A stretch of DNA of 64,000 nucleotides from Weissella confusa (GCA_041871065.1 CP168942.1:492001-556000), one strand, 5' to 3'; positions 25,532 through 34,400 are shown, numbered from the stretch's first letter. Program-made: numbers and translations. The notes: generated by a model not told the origin, from the sequence alone.

Positions 25532-25625
25532 AAAATCGTTTATACCCCCGCCCACGTTGCTTAGGAAGTAACCGAATATCAAATAGTGCCGTCTCTTCAA
25601 CGCGCTGCAGTTATTATTATTTTTC
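25532..25625. repeat. Repeat R, copy 2
   Basis: It corresponds to 15847-15940 with a few substitutions. It lies between the IS and the restriction-modification genes, so the R copies separate two cargo modules. Confidence 0.85.
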
Positions 25626-25658
25626 AAAGTAAATAGGGATAGCTAATAATCATAGGGT

Positions 25659-25678
25659 ATTATGTTAAAGAACATAAT
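25659..25678. promoter_or_regulatory. Perfect palindrome upstream of the type III operon
   Basis: ATTATGTT-AAAG-AACATAAT lies 64 bases before the methyltransferase start. It may be an operator controlling the restriction-modification genes; no cognate regulator is adjacent. Confidence 0.4.
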
Positions 25679-25741
25679 TTAAAGGTGAATACATGTAAAA
25701 TGATTAAAAGCAGTGTGCGGAGATACAGTAAGGGGAATTAA

Positions 25742-27643
25742 ATGTTAGATTCAAAGATTATGGAGACAACAAAGTCCATTTTGAAAGAGTTTGGTAACAC
25801 CTATTTTTCAGATAAAGGAACTTTAAAGCGCAATAAAGTAATAGAAGACCTTGATGCGTACACACCTATGTTGATGAAGGCATTACTAGCTAATCAACTA
25901 ATTCATGATACCTATACGGAGTCAATTGTTATAGATGATAAAAGTGTAGAACTGTTTAAGCTAAACCAGTTTATTGAAATGTTTACGTATAAAGAATACT
26001 GGCAAGATAGCTATACAAAATTTGAGAATAAAATTGGCCTTACTGCTGGTGGTAAGTTTATTGATGAGACTGCTGACGTAGTCCTAGATTTTCCATTCAA
26101 AGATACTGTTTTAAAAGCTGGTATGACGAACGAGGATCAAAAAGATACTGATGAACCTTTTTTGCATGAAACGATTGCTAAGGCTGAAATTGATCAATTA
26201 TTAGAACCTAAAATATTTGTCAATGCTACTAAGTATGACCAAGAAAACTTAGATGGTACATCAGTTGATAATTTTGATGATACCAATTTAATTATTAAAG
26301 GAAATAATTTGATTGCCTTGAATAGTTTAAAAGATAACTATGCTGGAAAAATTAAGTTAATTTATTTAGACCCACCTTATAATACGGGTAAAGATTTTGG
26401 ATACAACGATAATTTCACTCATTCAGCATGGATGACTTTTATAGTTAATCGTTTGGAAATTGCTAAAAAACTATTATCTGACAATGGTTCAATTTGGGTT
26501 AATATTGATGACGATGAACAAGCGTACTTAAAGGTTTTAATGGATTCCGTATTCGGTAGAGAGAATTTTTTAGCCAATGTTATTTGGAAGAAAAAATTTT
26601 CACCGCAAAATGATGCACGTTATTTTTCAGATATGCATGATTTTATTGTCACTTATGCAAAAAACATTAGTCAGTTTGAAATAAACGGACTTCCGCGTAC
26701 GAAAGAAATGAATTCACGTTATAAAAATCCTGACAATGATCCACGAGGTCCTTGGACGTCAGGTGATGTATCTGTTAGGACCTATAATGCAAGAGATGAT
26801 TATCCTATTACGACACCAAGTGGGCGTATCGTAAATCCACCAGCAGGTAGGTCATGGCGAACATCCAAAGAAAATTTTGAGAAATTAGTAAAGGAAAACA
26901 GAATTTGGTTCGGAAAAGATGGAGATTCAGCTCCACGAATTAAACGATTTTTGTCCGATGTTAAACAAAAAACTACCCCACAAACTATATGGGATTATAC
27001 AGAAGTGGGTCATAACCAAGCTGCAACCCAAAATCTTAATAAATTATTTGAAGGAAATGTTTTTTCAACCCCGAAGCCAGAAGCCTTATTACAAAGAATT
27101 TTAACATTAGGATCAAATCAAAATGACCTTATCCTTGATTTTTTCATGGGCTCAGCAACCACTCAAGCGGTCGCGATGAAGATGAAGCGACGCTTTATTG
27201 GGATTGAACAGATGGATTATATTAAAACTGTTTCTGTTGAACGCCTTAAAAAGGTGATTGCTGGCGAACAAGGTGGTATCTCTAAAGATGTTAATTGGCA
27301 GGGCGGCGGATCATTTGTCTATGCTGAATTGATGGAAAAGAATCAAGGTTATCTCAAAGATGCCCAACAGGCCGAAACGACGAAGCAATTAGAAGATGTT
27401 GTTCATCGCATGATTGAAGGTGGCGCTGATTTTGATTTCCGAGTTGATGTTGAAAAAGTCCTACAAGACCCTGAATACCAAGCCATGGCATTGGCTGAGA
27501 AAAAGCAGCTGATAGTCAAGGTCATTGATAAGAATCAGTTGTATTATGCGTACAGTGATATGGGCGATCGTGATGTACAAGAGATGATGTCTGAGAGTGA
27601 TATTGCGTTTAATAAGAGCTTTTATGGGGAGCGTGATCTGTAA
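25742..27643 (+). CDS. mod: Type III DNA methyltransferase (Mod)
   Basis: The 633-residue protein starts behind AAGGGGAATT. It has the beta-class N6-adenine methyltransferase order: catalytic DPPYNTGKD at 210-218 first and the cofactor-binding DFFMGSATT near 466 later, with a variable target-recognition region between (about 260-440). Length fits type III Mod. I saw no simple sequence repeat of the kind that makes some mod genes phase-variable. The stop overlaps the start of res by one base. Codon use is more AT-rich (TTA, AGA, ATA) than in the chromosomal genes, suggesting transfer. Confidence 0.92.
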   Translation: MLDSKIMETTKSILKEFGNTYFSDKGTLKRNKVIEDLDAYTPMLMKALLANQLIHDTYTESIVIDDKSVELFKLNQFIEMFTYKEYWQDSYTKFENKIGLTAGGKFIDETADVVLDFPFKDTVLKAGMTNEDQKDTDEPFLHETIAKAEIDQLLEPKIFVNATKYDQENLDGTSVDNFDDTNLIIKGNNLIALNSLKDNYAGKIKLIYLDPPYNTGKDFGYNDNFTHSAWMTFIVNRLEIAKKLLSDNGSIWVNIDDDEQAYLKVLMDSVFGRENFLANVIWKKKFSPQNDARYFSDMHDFIVTYAKNISQFEINGLPRTKEMNSRYKNPDNDPRGPWTSGDVSVRTYNARDDYPITTPSGRIVNPPAGRSWRTSKENFEKLVKENRIWFGKDGDSAPRIKRFLSDVKQKTTPQTIWDYTEVGHNQAATQNLNKLFEGNVFSTPKPEALLQRILTLGSNQNDLILDFFMGSATTQAVAMKMKRRFIGIEQMDYIKTVSVERLKKVIAGEQGGISKDVNWQGGGSFVYAELMEKNQGYLKDAQQAETTKQLEDVVHRMIEGGADFDFRVDVEKVLQDPEYQAMALAEKKQLIVKVIDKNQLYYAYSDMGDRDVQEMMSESDIAFNKSFYGERDL

Positions 27644-30264
27644 TGGCCAAAAAGAAAGCACGAGAACTTGTCTTACCAATTGTTCATGAGATTAATGACT
27701 ATACGAGTGATTTTTTAAAAAATGACGAACCCAGACACGCCTTTGTTTATCCGGACTACATTAAGCACAATCTCAAGCATCAGTTACGTGATTATCAAAA
27801 GCAATCACTATACAACTTGAATTACACGCAAAAGGATGCCAATGTTGCCAGTCGCTTTAATCAATTGTTATTCCATATGGCCACTGGTTCTGGAAAAACT
27901 GATGTGATGGCAGCTGATATGCTGTATTTTTACCATGAATTTGGCTATCAAAATTTTCTGTTTGTCGTTAATACAAACGCGGTGATTGCTAAAACCCGTG
28001 AAAACATGCTGAATGTTCAGTCACCAAAGTACCTCTTTTCACAACCACTCAATATTGATGGTACTCCGATTGAATTGCGAGAAGTCACCCGATTTCCAAC
28101 AAACAGTGAACCAGGCGTGATTTACTTGCGGCTAACAACGATCCAAACTTTAGCAAATGAATTAAATACACCACGCGAGAATGGTTTAACTTATGGTGAT
28201 TTAGAGAAACAGAAGTTGATTATTCTAGCTGATGAAGCGCATCATTTTTCTGCCGGTACAAAGAGCAAAGCAGATCAACAAAATAAAGCGTGGGAATATG
28301 TCTTAGATCGTATTCGACAAGCTAATAAAGATAATCGACAGTTAGAATTCACGGCTACGATTGATTTAAATAATGAGTCTATTTACGAAAAATATCGTGA
28401 TAAGGTCATTTTTCAATATGATTTAAAAGAGTTTCAAAATGCCGGGTATTCAAAGAAAATCGCTCGGTTGCAAGCCAATGCTGATGATAACGAGAAGATG
28501 CTGAATGCAGTGTTGTTATCACAATATCGTAAGCGCATGGCAATCCAGGCGGGTGTACGAGATTTTAAGCCAGTTATTCTTTTTAAATCAAATAAAATTG
28601 ACGTTTCAAAGGCGGCGCGCGATCAATTTTTAACGATGCTGGATCAATTAACGACTGAAGATTTGGCGCAATTTATTGCAAAGCAACTCAATACCACGCA
28701 ATCATCTACTTTGCGCCAAGCTTATACGTATTATCAAACAATTGATATGGGGAGCTTGGTCCGTGAATTGCAACGTGATTTTCAACCACTGAATACTATT
28801 AATGTTAATGATACGAGTAGCAATGGGATTTTAGGTGACTTAAATGATTTACGTAATTTAAATACCCTAGAAGAACCAAGCAATCCATTTAGAGCTATTT
28901 TTGCCGTCGCCAAGCTTTCTGAAGGTTGGGATGTCTTAAATTTGTATGATATTGTCCGCATTGGGGAGCAACCCATTACGTCAACACAAACTAATAGTGA
29001 GGCGCAATTAATTGGTCGTGGTGCGCGCTACAATCCCTTTGTCTATGAGGGGGCAACATCGTTTACGCGACGGTTTGACCATAGCACGCCAGAATTACAA
29101 ATATTAGAGTCCTTACACTATCACACGATTAATGATAAAAAATATATTGATAATTTAACGAAATCATTTGAAGCAATGCAGCTCCAAGTTGACGATGATA
29201 AAGACTTTGATATTTTAACCACGACAGTTAAAGCGTCATTTAAGCGGTCTGATGTCTATCAATATGGCAAGCTGTATTACAATGACGTCGAAGATGTCCC
29301 TGAGAGTGAATACAATGGGTTGGCAAAATACGGTGTTCCCGTTGCGGAACTGCCTACCGTCAATATTGAGACGGCAACCCTAGAAGCAACTGCCTTTGAT
29401 ACACAAAATGTTGCTGGTATGAATGAGACACGACTGGTAAAGATTGATGATGCCCTCGTCAAAAAAGCAATGGCACGGAATCCTTTCTTCAGATTCAATA
29501 CCATGAAAAAATATATGCCGACTCTAAATTCTATCTCGGAGTTTATGTATGAGGCACAGTGGTTGGGGCAAATAAAAGAAATCCAAGCAACGGTATCGAT
29601 GGGTTCAGATGCAGTGCTTAGTCGAGAAACACAGCTATTAGTCGTTGAAAAATATCTAGCCTATATTCAGCGCATGTTAATCATGAACTATAAGCGCCAA
29701 CGCGGAACCAATAAGTTTATTGGGTTGCCAATTAAAGATGCCGTTCAGGATTATCAGAAGCGTGTCCCCGTTAACTATTCTGATGCTGGGGTTCATGAGT
29801 TAATTCAAATCTATGACTATAAAAAGGCACCTTGGTTTGTCTATAACGAGGCTATTGTTGATAAATTGGAACGTAGTTTAATTGAACTGATCCAAGGTTA
29901 TGTCGAAGAGCTGCAAAACAAGTATAAAGATGTTTACCTCATTCGTAGTGATGAGCGTAATACTAAGCTAAAATTGCATGAATTTGCTGGAGATGTGTCT
30001 CACTATGCTGGTTTCTTACCTGACTTTGTCTTGTATTTGGCCAATGAGTCGTATATTTATCAGATTTATATTGAACCCAAGGGTACCCAATTGCTGGCTC
30101 AAGACCAATGGAAAGAGGACCTGTTAACGAGTATTTCGCCTGAAAGTGTCGATGTGATTGGCGAAAATGATCAGGTTAAGTTATATGGTGTTAAATTTTA
30201 TATTGCAGGTGATGAACGTCAAGTTCGAAAAGGCATAGCGGATATGCTTAGTGAATTAATATAA
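27643..30264 (+). CDS. res: Type III restriction enzyme (Res)
   Basis: The 873-residue protein has Walker A ATGSGKTDV (about residues 85-93), the helicase box DEAH (about 197-200), a TATI motif III and the QLIGRGARYNPF arginine motif VI, then a C-terminal PD-(D/E)xK nuclease region with PDFVL and, 14 residues later, EPKG. The gene is full length and translationally coupled to mod. The complex needs two head-to-head unmodified sites and ATP to cut. The system would protect the host, and the satellite, against incoming phage. The target sequence cannot be read from the protein. Confidence 0.92.
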   Translation: MAKKKARELVLPIVHEINDYTSDFLKNDEPRHAFVYPDYIKHNLKHQLRDYQKQSLYNLNYTQKDANVASRFNQLLFHMATGSGKTDVMAADMLYFYHEFGYQNFLFVVNTNAVIAKTRENMLNVQSPKYLFSQPLNIDGTPIELREVTRFPTNSEPGVIYLRLTTIQTLANELNTPRENGLTYGDLEKQKLIILADEAHHFSAGTKSKADQQNKAWEYVLDRIRQANKDNRQLEFTATIDLNNESIYEKYRDKVIFQYDLKEFQNAGYSKKIARLQANADDNEKMLNAVLLSQYRKRMAIQAGVRDFKPVILFKSNKIDVSKAARDQFLTMLDQLTTEDLAQFIAKQLNTTQSSTLRQAYTYYQTIDMGSLVRELQRDFQPLNTINVNDTSSNGILGDLNDLRNLNTLEEPSNPFRAIFAVAKLSEGWDVLNLYDIVRIGEQPITSTQTNSEAQLIGRGARYNPFVYEGATSFTRRFDHSTPELQILESLHYHTINDKKYIDNLTKSFEAMQLQVDDDKDFDILTTTVKASFKRSDVYQYGKLYYNDVEDVPESEYNGLAKYGVPVAELPTVNIETATLEATAFDTQNVAGMNETRLVKIDDALVKKAMARNPFFRFNTMKKYMPTLNSISEFMYEAQWLGQIKEIQATVSMGSDAVLSRETQLLVVEKYLAYIQRMLIMNYKRQRGTNKFIGLPIKDAVQDYQKRVPVNYSDAGVHELIQIYDYKKAPWFVYNEAIVDKLERSLIELIQGYVEELQNKYKDVYLIRSDERNTKLKLHEFAGDVSHYAGFLPDFVLYLANESYIYQIYIEPKGTQLLAQDQWKEDLLTSISPESVDVIGENDQVKLYGVKFYIAGDERQVRKGIADMLSELI

Positions 30265-30370
30265 ACGGAAGTCTATATAAATGTGACTACACGCTTTAGA
30301 AGCGGTTTGAATAAGTAGAACTAATCTTTTGAGTATACAAATCCAAATCGGTGATTAGTAATCAATATTA

Positions 30371-30413
30371 AAAATCCGTCAGAAGGGCATATGTTGCATC
30401 TGACGGATTTTTT
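30371..30413 (+). terminator. Intrinsic terminator of the type III operon
   Basis: AAATCCGTCAGA pairs with TCTGACGGATTT and runs into T6. Confidence 0.85.
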
Positions 30414-30531
30414 GTGTAGGCAACGAATTTCATCCCCGAAAAAGTGAAAAAAAAACGCCGCTCAACAAGTGAACGGCGACATATTTACACGGTTGGTAGT
30501 CCCTGATTATTTGATTATCACAGGTACACAT
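30414..30531. repeat. Repeat A, copy 1 (right-end sequence of the element)
   Basis: About 115 bases (from GTAGGCAACGAATTTC to GTACACAT) are repeated at 31029-31144 with few differences. The block includes a hairpin (CGCCG/CGGCG), the motif TGGTAGTCCC and an arm-like GTACACAT. It appears to be the right terminus of an earlier integrated element. Confidence 0.8.
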
Positions 30532-30574
30532 CATATTAAAAATTAACCAGTGACGTAAATACATCGGCCGTCTC
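30532..30574 (-). pseudogene. Fragment of the 3' end of a second integrase gene
   Basis: The segment repeats the last codons of the integrase gene (minus-strand reading ETADVFTSLVNF and stop, compare 5820-5860). It is joined on the left to repeat A at GTACACATC and on the right to repeat C at GCCGTCT, each join falling in short sequence shared by both partners. Confidence 0.75.
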
Positions 30575-31026
30575 TTCAACACGCTGCAGTTATTGTTATT
30601 TTTTGAATTGTTGGTACGGGCACTATTTAACTATTAACATCATGCTGATGCCTCATATGTCAGTCCAAAACACAGTTACCCCCCTATGTAAAATTTTTCA
30701 GAATTCATATTTTCTGTAAGAAACCAGTAATGTGTGTGCTCTTCTTTTGAGACACCCAGGGGCGGGGGTATTTAATTTTCAGAACACAATCGACTAATTA
30801 TGCCGGACAAAACAAAGCGCGCTCAAACGTGCTTATATAGCTTCTGACAGAGTGTGTAATTCAACAAGTACGGGCTTGTTATCGTTCCCCAACTTTGGGG
30901 TGCCAATGTCGCTCCACAAATCTGCGTCACGAAACTCACAGCCAAAATCTGGACTACCGGTGCCGGTCACTACTAGGTCACCACCACTAACAACGGCAAG
31001 ATTACGGCAATATACGGGCAGATTTT
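30567..31026. repeat. Repeat C, copy 2 (460 bp)
   Basis: It corresponds to 15903-16361 in the same orientation. It contains the same minus-strand frame fragment (here open from 31048 to 30833). Confidence 0.85.
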
Positions 31027-31028
31027 TT

Positions 31029-31144
31029 GTATAGGCAACGAATTTCATCCCCGAAAAAGTGCAAAAAAACGCCGCTCAACAAGTGAACGGCGACATATTT
31101 ACACGGTTGGTAGTCCCTGATTATTGATTATCACAGGTACACAT
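31029..31144. repeat. Repeat A, copy 2
   Basis: It corresponds to 30414-30531. This copy leads into the true right end of the element at ssrA. Confidence 0.8.
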
Positions 31145-31221
31145 CTAGGTACACATTAAGTCGTATTTCAACGGCATTTAGCGGAATTATATGACTTTCT
31201 GATGTGTACCTAAATGTGTAC
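31137..31221. other. Putative integrase arm sites, right end
   Basis: GTACACAT at 31137-31144 and 31149-31156 (12 bases apart) and, inverted, ATGTGTAC at 31202-31209 and 31214-31221 (again 12 bases apart). The left end has one pair at 5796-5815. Confidence 0.6.
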
Positions 31222-31276
31222 TTAACGTTGATATATCAAGCGAAATGTTGATTTACAGGTGTTTTGCCAACCTATC

Positions 31277-31295
31277 TATGGAGCCGAGGGGAGTT
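31277..31295. other. Right attachment site in the ssrA 3' end
   Basis: TATGGAGCCGAGGGGAGTT, identical to 5731-5749. Insertion leaves ssrA complete on the right side. Confidence 0.85.
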
Positions 31296-31643
31296 GAACC
31301 CCTGTCCTACCATCTCGTTACTAACACGTCTACGTTCATAGCTGAATAATTTAAATCTCATCTAGTGCACGCCATTCCGCGCGGCGATCAACTAGACCAA
31401 GCCTGATTATCCTCTTCCAACAGCCCTCAGGTGGCGAACGGTTGGCGCAGATTACTTAGTTTTAAAACCTAGCGCAACCCGTAATCAAAGCTGTGCATAG
31501 GCAACGCAGGCTGTTTTTTAGGCAGCTACTGCGTAAGTGTTTTGTGAATTGTTTGCAGTTAATTCTTCTGAGTGGATTATAGGGCCACAACCCCTAAACG
31601 CAGTGCTAGCACGAACAATGCCAGTCGATTCCGTAACGACCCC
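31279..31643 (-). ncRNA. ssrA: Transfer-messenger RNA (tmRNA)
   Basis: Read on the minus strand, the RNA begins GGGGTCGTTACGG and ends in a T-arm and acceptor GGTTCAACTCCCCTCGGCTCCA (given in parts: GGTTCAACTCCC, then CTCGGCTCCA). The two ends pair as a tRNA-like acceptor stem with wobble pairs. CCA is not encoded beyond the discriminator A. The tag frame at 31556-31518 reads ANNSQNTYAVAA and stop, ending in the typical hydrophobic proteolysis signal. tmRNA with SmpB rescues stalled ribosomes. The 3' end is the integration site of the element. Confidence 0.93.
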
Positions 31644-31665
31644 GAAAGTTTTACTAACAGTGTTT

Positions 31666-31694
31666 AGTATAGCAATAACCCCAGATATTAACAA
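31666..31694 (-). promoter_or_regulatory. Promoter of ssrA
   Basis: On the minus strand TTGTTA (31694-31689), a 17-base spacer and TATACT (31671-31666) lie about 23 bases before the RNA 5' end; allowing for 5' processing this is a good match. Confidence 0.75.
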
Positions 31695-31719
31695 TCTATC
31701 AGTGATTTAACACTAATTC

Positions 31720-31829
31720 CCGAACAAGGACACAAAACATTAACAATTATCAACTTGATTTACGAATAAGTTCGGTTATAATTATTTCTTGGGTAAGGAA
31801 ACTACCGGTAAATAAACCAAATTCCGAAC
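31720..31829. promoter_or_regulatory. Three PurBox motifs upstream of guaC
   Basis: CCGAAC occurs at 31720-31725 and 31824-31829 on the plus strand and at 31775-31770 on the minus strand. The last plus copy fits AWWWCCGAACWWT fully and the inverted copy almost fully. The inverted copy sits between the -35 and -10 elements, so PurR binding there would interfere with RNA polymerase. Confidence 0.65.
31755..31782 (+). promoter_or_regulatory. Promoter of guaC
   Basis: TTGATT (31755-31760), a 16-base spacer and TATAAT (31777-31782). Confidence 0.65.
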
Positions 31830-31854
31830 ATTGTTTTATCGAGGGGATAATAAA

Positions 31855-32841
31855 ATGGACTTTTCAACTGTATTTGATTACGAGGATATTCAGCTCATTC
31901 CAAACAAGTGCATCATCGAAAGCCGCTCAGAGGCGGATACTTCGGTTGAACTTGGTGGGCGTCGGTTTAAGATTCCGGTAGTGCCTGCAAACATGGCCAC
32001 GGTTATCAATGATGACTTGGCCATGAAGTTGGCCAAGGAAGGCTATTTCTATGTCATGCACCGTTTTGCACCGGAGACGCGTTTGGACTTTGTTCGTCGT
32101 TTCCAAGAAGCTGGCGCATTTGCATCAATTTCAGTTGGTATTAAGCAAGAAGAGTACGACTTCATTGATCAATTGAAGACGGCAGGTTTGACGCCTGAAT
32201 ACATCACTATTGATATTGCGCACGGCCACTCAGATGCTGTGATTAAGATGATCCAATACATTAAGTTGAACTTGCCAGCTGCCTTTGTGATTGCTGGTAA
32301 CGTTGCGACACCGGAAGCTGTGCGTGACTTGGAAAACGCCGGCGCCGATGCGACTAAGTTGGGCGTTGGGCCAGGGAAGGCCTGCATCACAAAGTTGAAG
32401 ACTGGTTTTGGTACTGGGGGATGGCAACTGGCGGCATTGCGTTTATGCGCGAAGGCTGCTAAGAAGCCGATTATCGCTGACGGTGGTATCCGTTACAACG
32501 GTGATATTGCCAAGTCAATTCGCTTTGGGGCGACGATGGTGATGGTTGGATCTTTGTTCGCCGGTCACGCGGAAACGCCAGGCGAAATTATTGAGATGGA
32601 CGGAGCCAAGTACAAGACGTACTTCGGTTCAGCATCTCAATTCCAAAAAGGTGAGTACAAGAACGTTGAAGGGAAGAAGCTATTGGTACCATACCGTGGC
32701 TACATCGATGATACGTTGAATGAAATGGAACAAGATTTGCAATCAGCAATTTCTTACGCCGGGGGCCGTGAGTTGATGGACTTGCGTTACGTTGACTACG
32801 TAATTGTTAAGAACTCAATTGTTAACGGTGATTCATATTAA
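31855..32841 (+). CDS. guaC: GMP reductase
   Basis: ATG 31855 follows GAGGGG; 328 residues. The protein has the IMPDH/GMPR barrel with the phosphate-binding [12 protein letters not shown] segment and the catalytic cysteine in GPGKACITK (Cys177). GuaC reduces GMP to IMP with NADPH, releasing ammonia, and balances guanine and adenine nucleotides. The gene is a single unit ended by a terminator. The leader contains three PurBoxes, so PurR control is likely. Confidence 0.93.
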   Translation: MDFSTVFDYEDIQLIPNKCIIESRSEADTSVELGGRRFKIPVVPANMATVINDDLAMKLAKEGYFYVMHRFAPETRLDFVRRFQEAGAFASISVGIKQEEYDFIDQLKTAGLTPEYITIDIAHGHSDAVIKMIQYIKLNLPAAFVIAGNVATPEAVRDLENAGADATKLGVGPGKACITKLKTGFGTGGWQLAALRLCAKAAKKPIIADGGIRYNGDIAKSIRFGATMVMVGSLFAGHAETPGEIIEMDGAKYKTYFGSASQFQKGEYKNVEGKKLLVPYRGYIDDTLNEMEQDLQSAISYAGGRELMDLRYVDYVIVKNSIVNGDSY

Positions 32842-32854
32842 TATTTGTCTAGAG

Positions 32855-32879
32855 AGCCGGCATAATGCCGGCTTTTTTG
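32855..32879 (+). terminator. Intrinsic terminator after guaC
   Basis: AGCCGGCAT pairs with ATGCCGGCT and runs into T6. Confidence 0.9.
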
Positions 32880-32934
32880 ATATACTTGTTTTTTGTAATT
32901 GAGAGATAATGATAGATATTTTTAGGAGATTAAC

Positions 32935-33987
32935 GTGAAATTATTTGAGCATTGGCTACACTATAGCTTTGACTGGAAATCACTGGGATTAGCCTTGTTG
33001 ATTGTCGTGATTTCAATTGTTTTGGTTAACGGTATTGTGCGTGGGATTTTCCACCAAATTGAGAAGCGCATTCCTGACCGTTTTGCCGGCTGGACCGATG
33101 TCTTGATGGCATTTGAGAACCCAGCTCGTGTGATTGTTTTGTTTACAGGGTTACTTATTGCCTTGCACACAGCCCACGCCCCACATTTGGTAACACACTT
33201 CGCACACGCGATTTATCGCTCAGTGCTGATGTTCAGTATCGGATATGGTTTGTACAAGTTGATGGGTTCATTAACGGTGTTGTTGGGGCACTTGGGCTCA
33301 CGCATCAACTTTGAATTGGATTCAATTGTGATGCCATTCTTGACACGCAGTTTGCAATTCGTTGTGATGGCGTTGACAGTGACGATGATTTTGTCTGATT
33401 GGGGCATCAATGTGAACGGTGTGTTCGCCGGACTAGGGTTGGCTGGATTGGCCATTTCGATGGCTGCCCAAGACCCAATTAAGAACTTGCTTGGCGGTAT
33501 CATCCTTATCACCGAGAAGCCTTTCCAAATTGGTGATTGGATTAAGTCACCATCTGTTGAAGGAATTGCGGAAGATATCACGTTCCGTTCAACGTTGGTT
33601 CGTACGTTTGATGGGGCGTTGGTGATCGTGCCAAACGCAACGCTATCAAATGAGCCAATTACAAATTGGTCACGCATGGATACGCGTAAGTTGGCGTTGA
33701 CGTTCTATTTGGATATTGCAACGAAGACGAAGGACATGATGGCAGCGATGACGGACGTTGAAGCCATGCTGGCCGAAGATGATCGTTTTGAAAAGGGTAG
33801 TGAAAAGGCTTATATCAATCAAGTCACGACGCGTGGTCACGAATTTATGGCCACGGCCCAATTTAAGATGGTTGACGGTGCAGACTGGGCGGGTACGCGC
33901 GCTGACATCAACATGAAGATTATTCTCATCTTAGCAGAACATGATATTCAGCTATCAGCCGGCGTGGATACGCCAACTACTAAGTAA
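32935..33987 (+). CDS. MscS-family mechanosensitive channel
   Basis: GTG 32935 follows TAGGAGAT; 350 residues. There are about four to five membrane helices in the first 185 residues; the pore helix region (GVFAGLGLAGLAISMAAQD, about 161-180) is rich in Gly and Ala as in MscS TM3. It is followed by the beta domain signature (NLLGGIILI, FQIGDWI, then VIVPNATLSNEPITNWS). The C-terminal 100 residues form the cytoplasmic vestibule. The channel releases solutes on osmotic downshock. The next small membrane gene follows after 20 bases. Confidence 0.9.
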   Translation: MKLFEHWLHYSFDWKSLGLALLIVVISIVLVNGIVRGIFHQIEKRIPDRFAGWTDVLMAFENPARVIVLFTGLLIALHTAHAPHLVTHFAHAIYRSVLMFSIGYGLYKLMGSLTVLLGHLGSRINFELDSIVMPFLTRSLQFVVMALTVTMILSDWGINVNGVFAGLGLAGLAISMAAQDPIKNLLGGIILITEKPFQIGDWIKSPSVEGIAEDITFRSTLVRTFDGALVIVPNATLSNEPITNWSRMDTRKLALTFYLDIATKTKDMMAAMTDVEAMLAEDDRFEKGSEKAYINQVTTRGHEFMATAQFKMVDGADWAGTRADINMKIILILAEHDIQLSAGVDTPTTK

Positions 33988-34007
33988 TCAGAAAGAGAGA
34001 AATTGTA

Positions 34008-34307
34008 ATGGGGTCAGTGATTTTAGCAATCGTTGTTGGTTTGGCAGCGTTGGGTAATTACATGCTGTTTTCCGTTTTGCCACAAGGGTTTGTGCAATGG
34101 CTAAGTGTCATTGGCCAAGCCGTATTGTCACTCTTTGCCGTGATTGTATTCTTTACGTATCAAGGTCGCAAGGAAACGTCAGGTTATGAAGGGTACCGTG
34201 TTTGGACGGTCGCTCGCGTCATTACTTGGTTGGCACTATTGGGATCGGTTGCAACGTTTGTGGTGATGTTGTTGGCTGTGATGGGCATTCTTAAGGGAAG
34301 TATCTAG
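34008..34307 (+). CDS. Small three-helix membrane protein
   Basis: The 99-residue protein starts behind AGAAAGAGAG and has three hydrophobic helices (about 2-22, 29-50 and 70-95) with a short polar loop (QGRKETSGYEGYR). It is probably co-transcribed with the mechanosensitive channel. No family is recognised. Confidence 0.65.
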   Translation: MGSVILAIVVGLAALGNYMLFSVLPQGFVQWLSVIGQAVLSLFAVIVFFTYQGRKETSGYEGYRVWTVARVITWLALLGSVATFVVMLLAVMGILKGSI

Positions 34308-34365
34308 TCAACTGTTAAAACTTGCTTTGTTGTAAATTTGTAAAAAACTTAAAATCTGATTGATA

Positions 34366-34393
34366 TTGTATTGAACTGTGAATGACGTATAGT
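34366..34393 (+). promoter_or_regulatory. Promoter giving a leaderless transcript
   Basis: TTGTAT (34366-34371), a 16-base spacer and TATAGT (34388-34393). The following ATG at 34401 is at the expected transcription start, with no room for a ribosome binding site. Confidence 0.55.
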
Positions 34394-34400
34394 AAGTATT

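Noticed and set aside
25742..27643. Phase-variable mod gene
   Set aside because: No simple tandem nucleotide repeat was seen inside the gene or its promoter.
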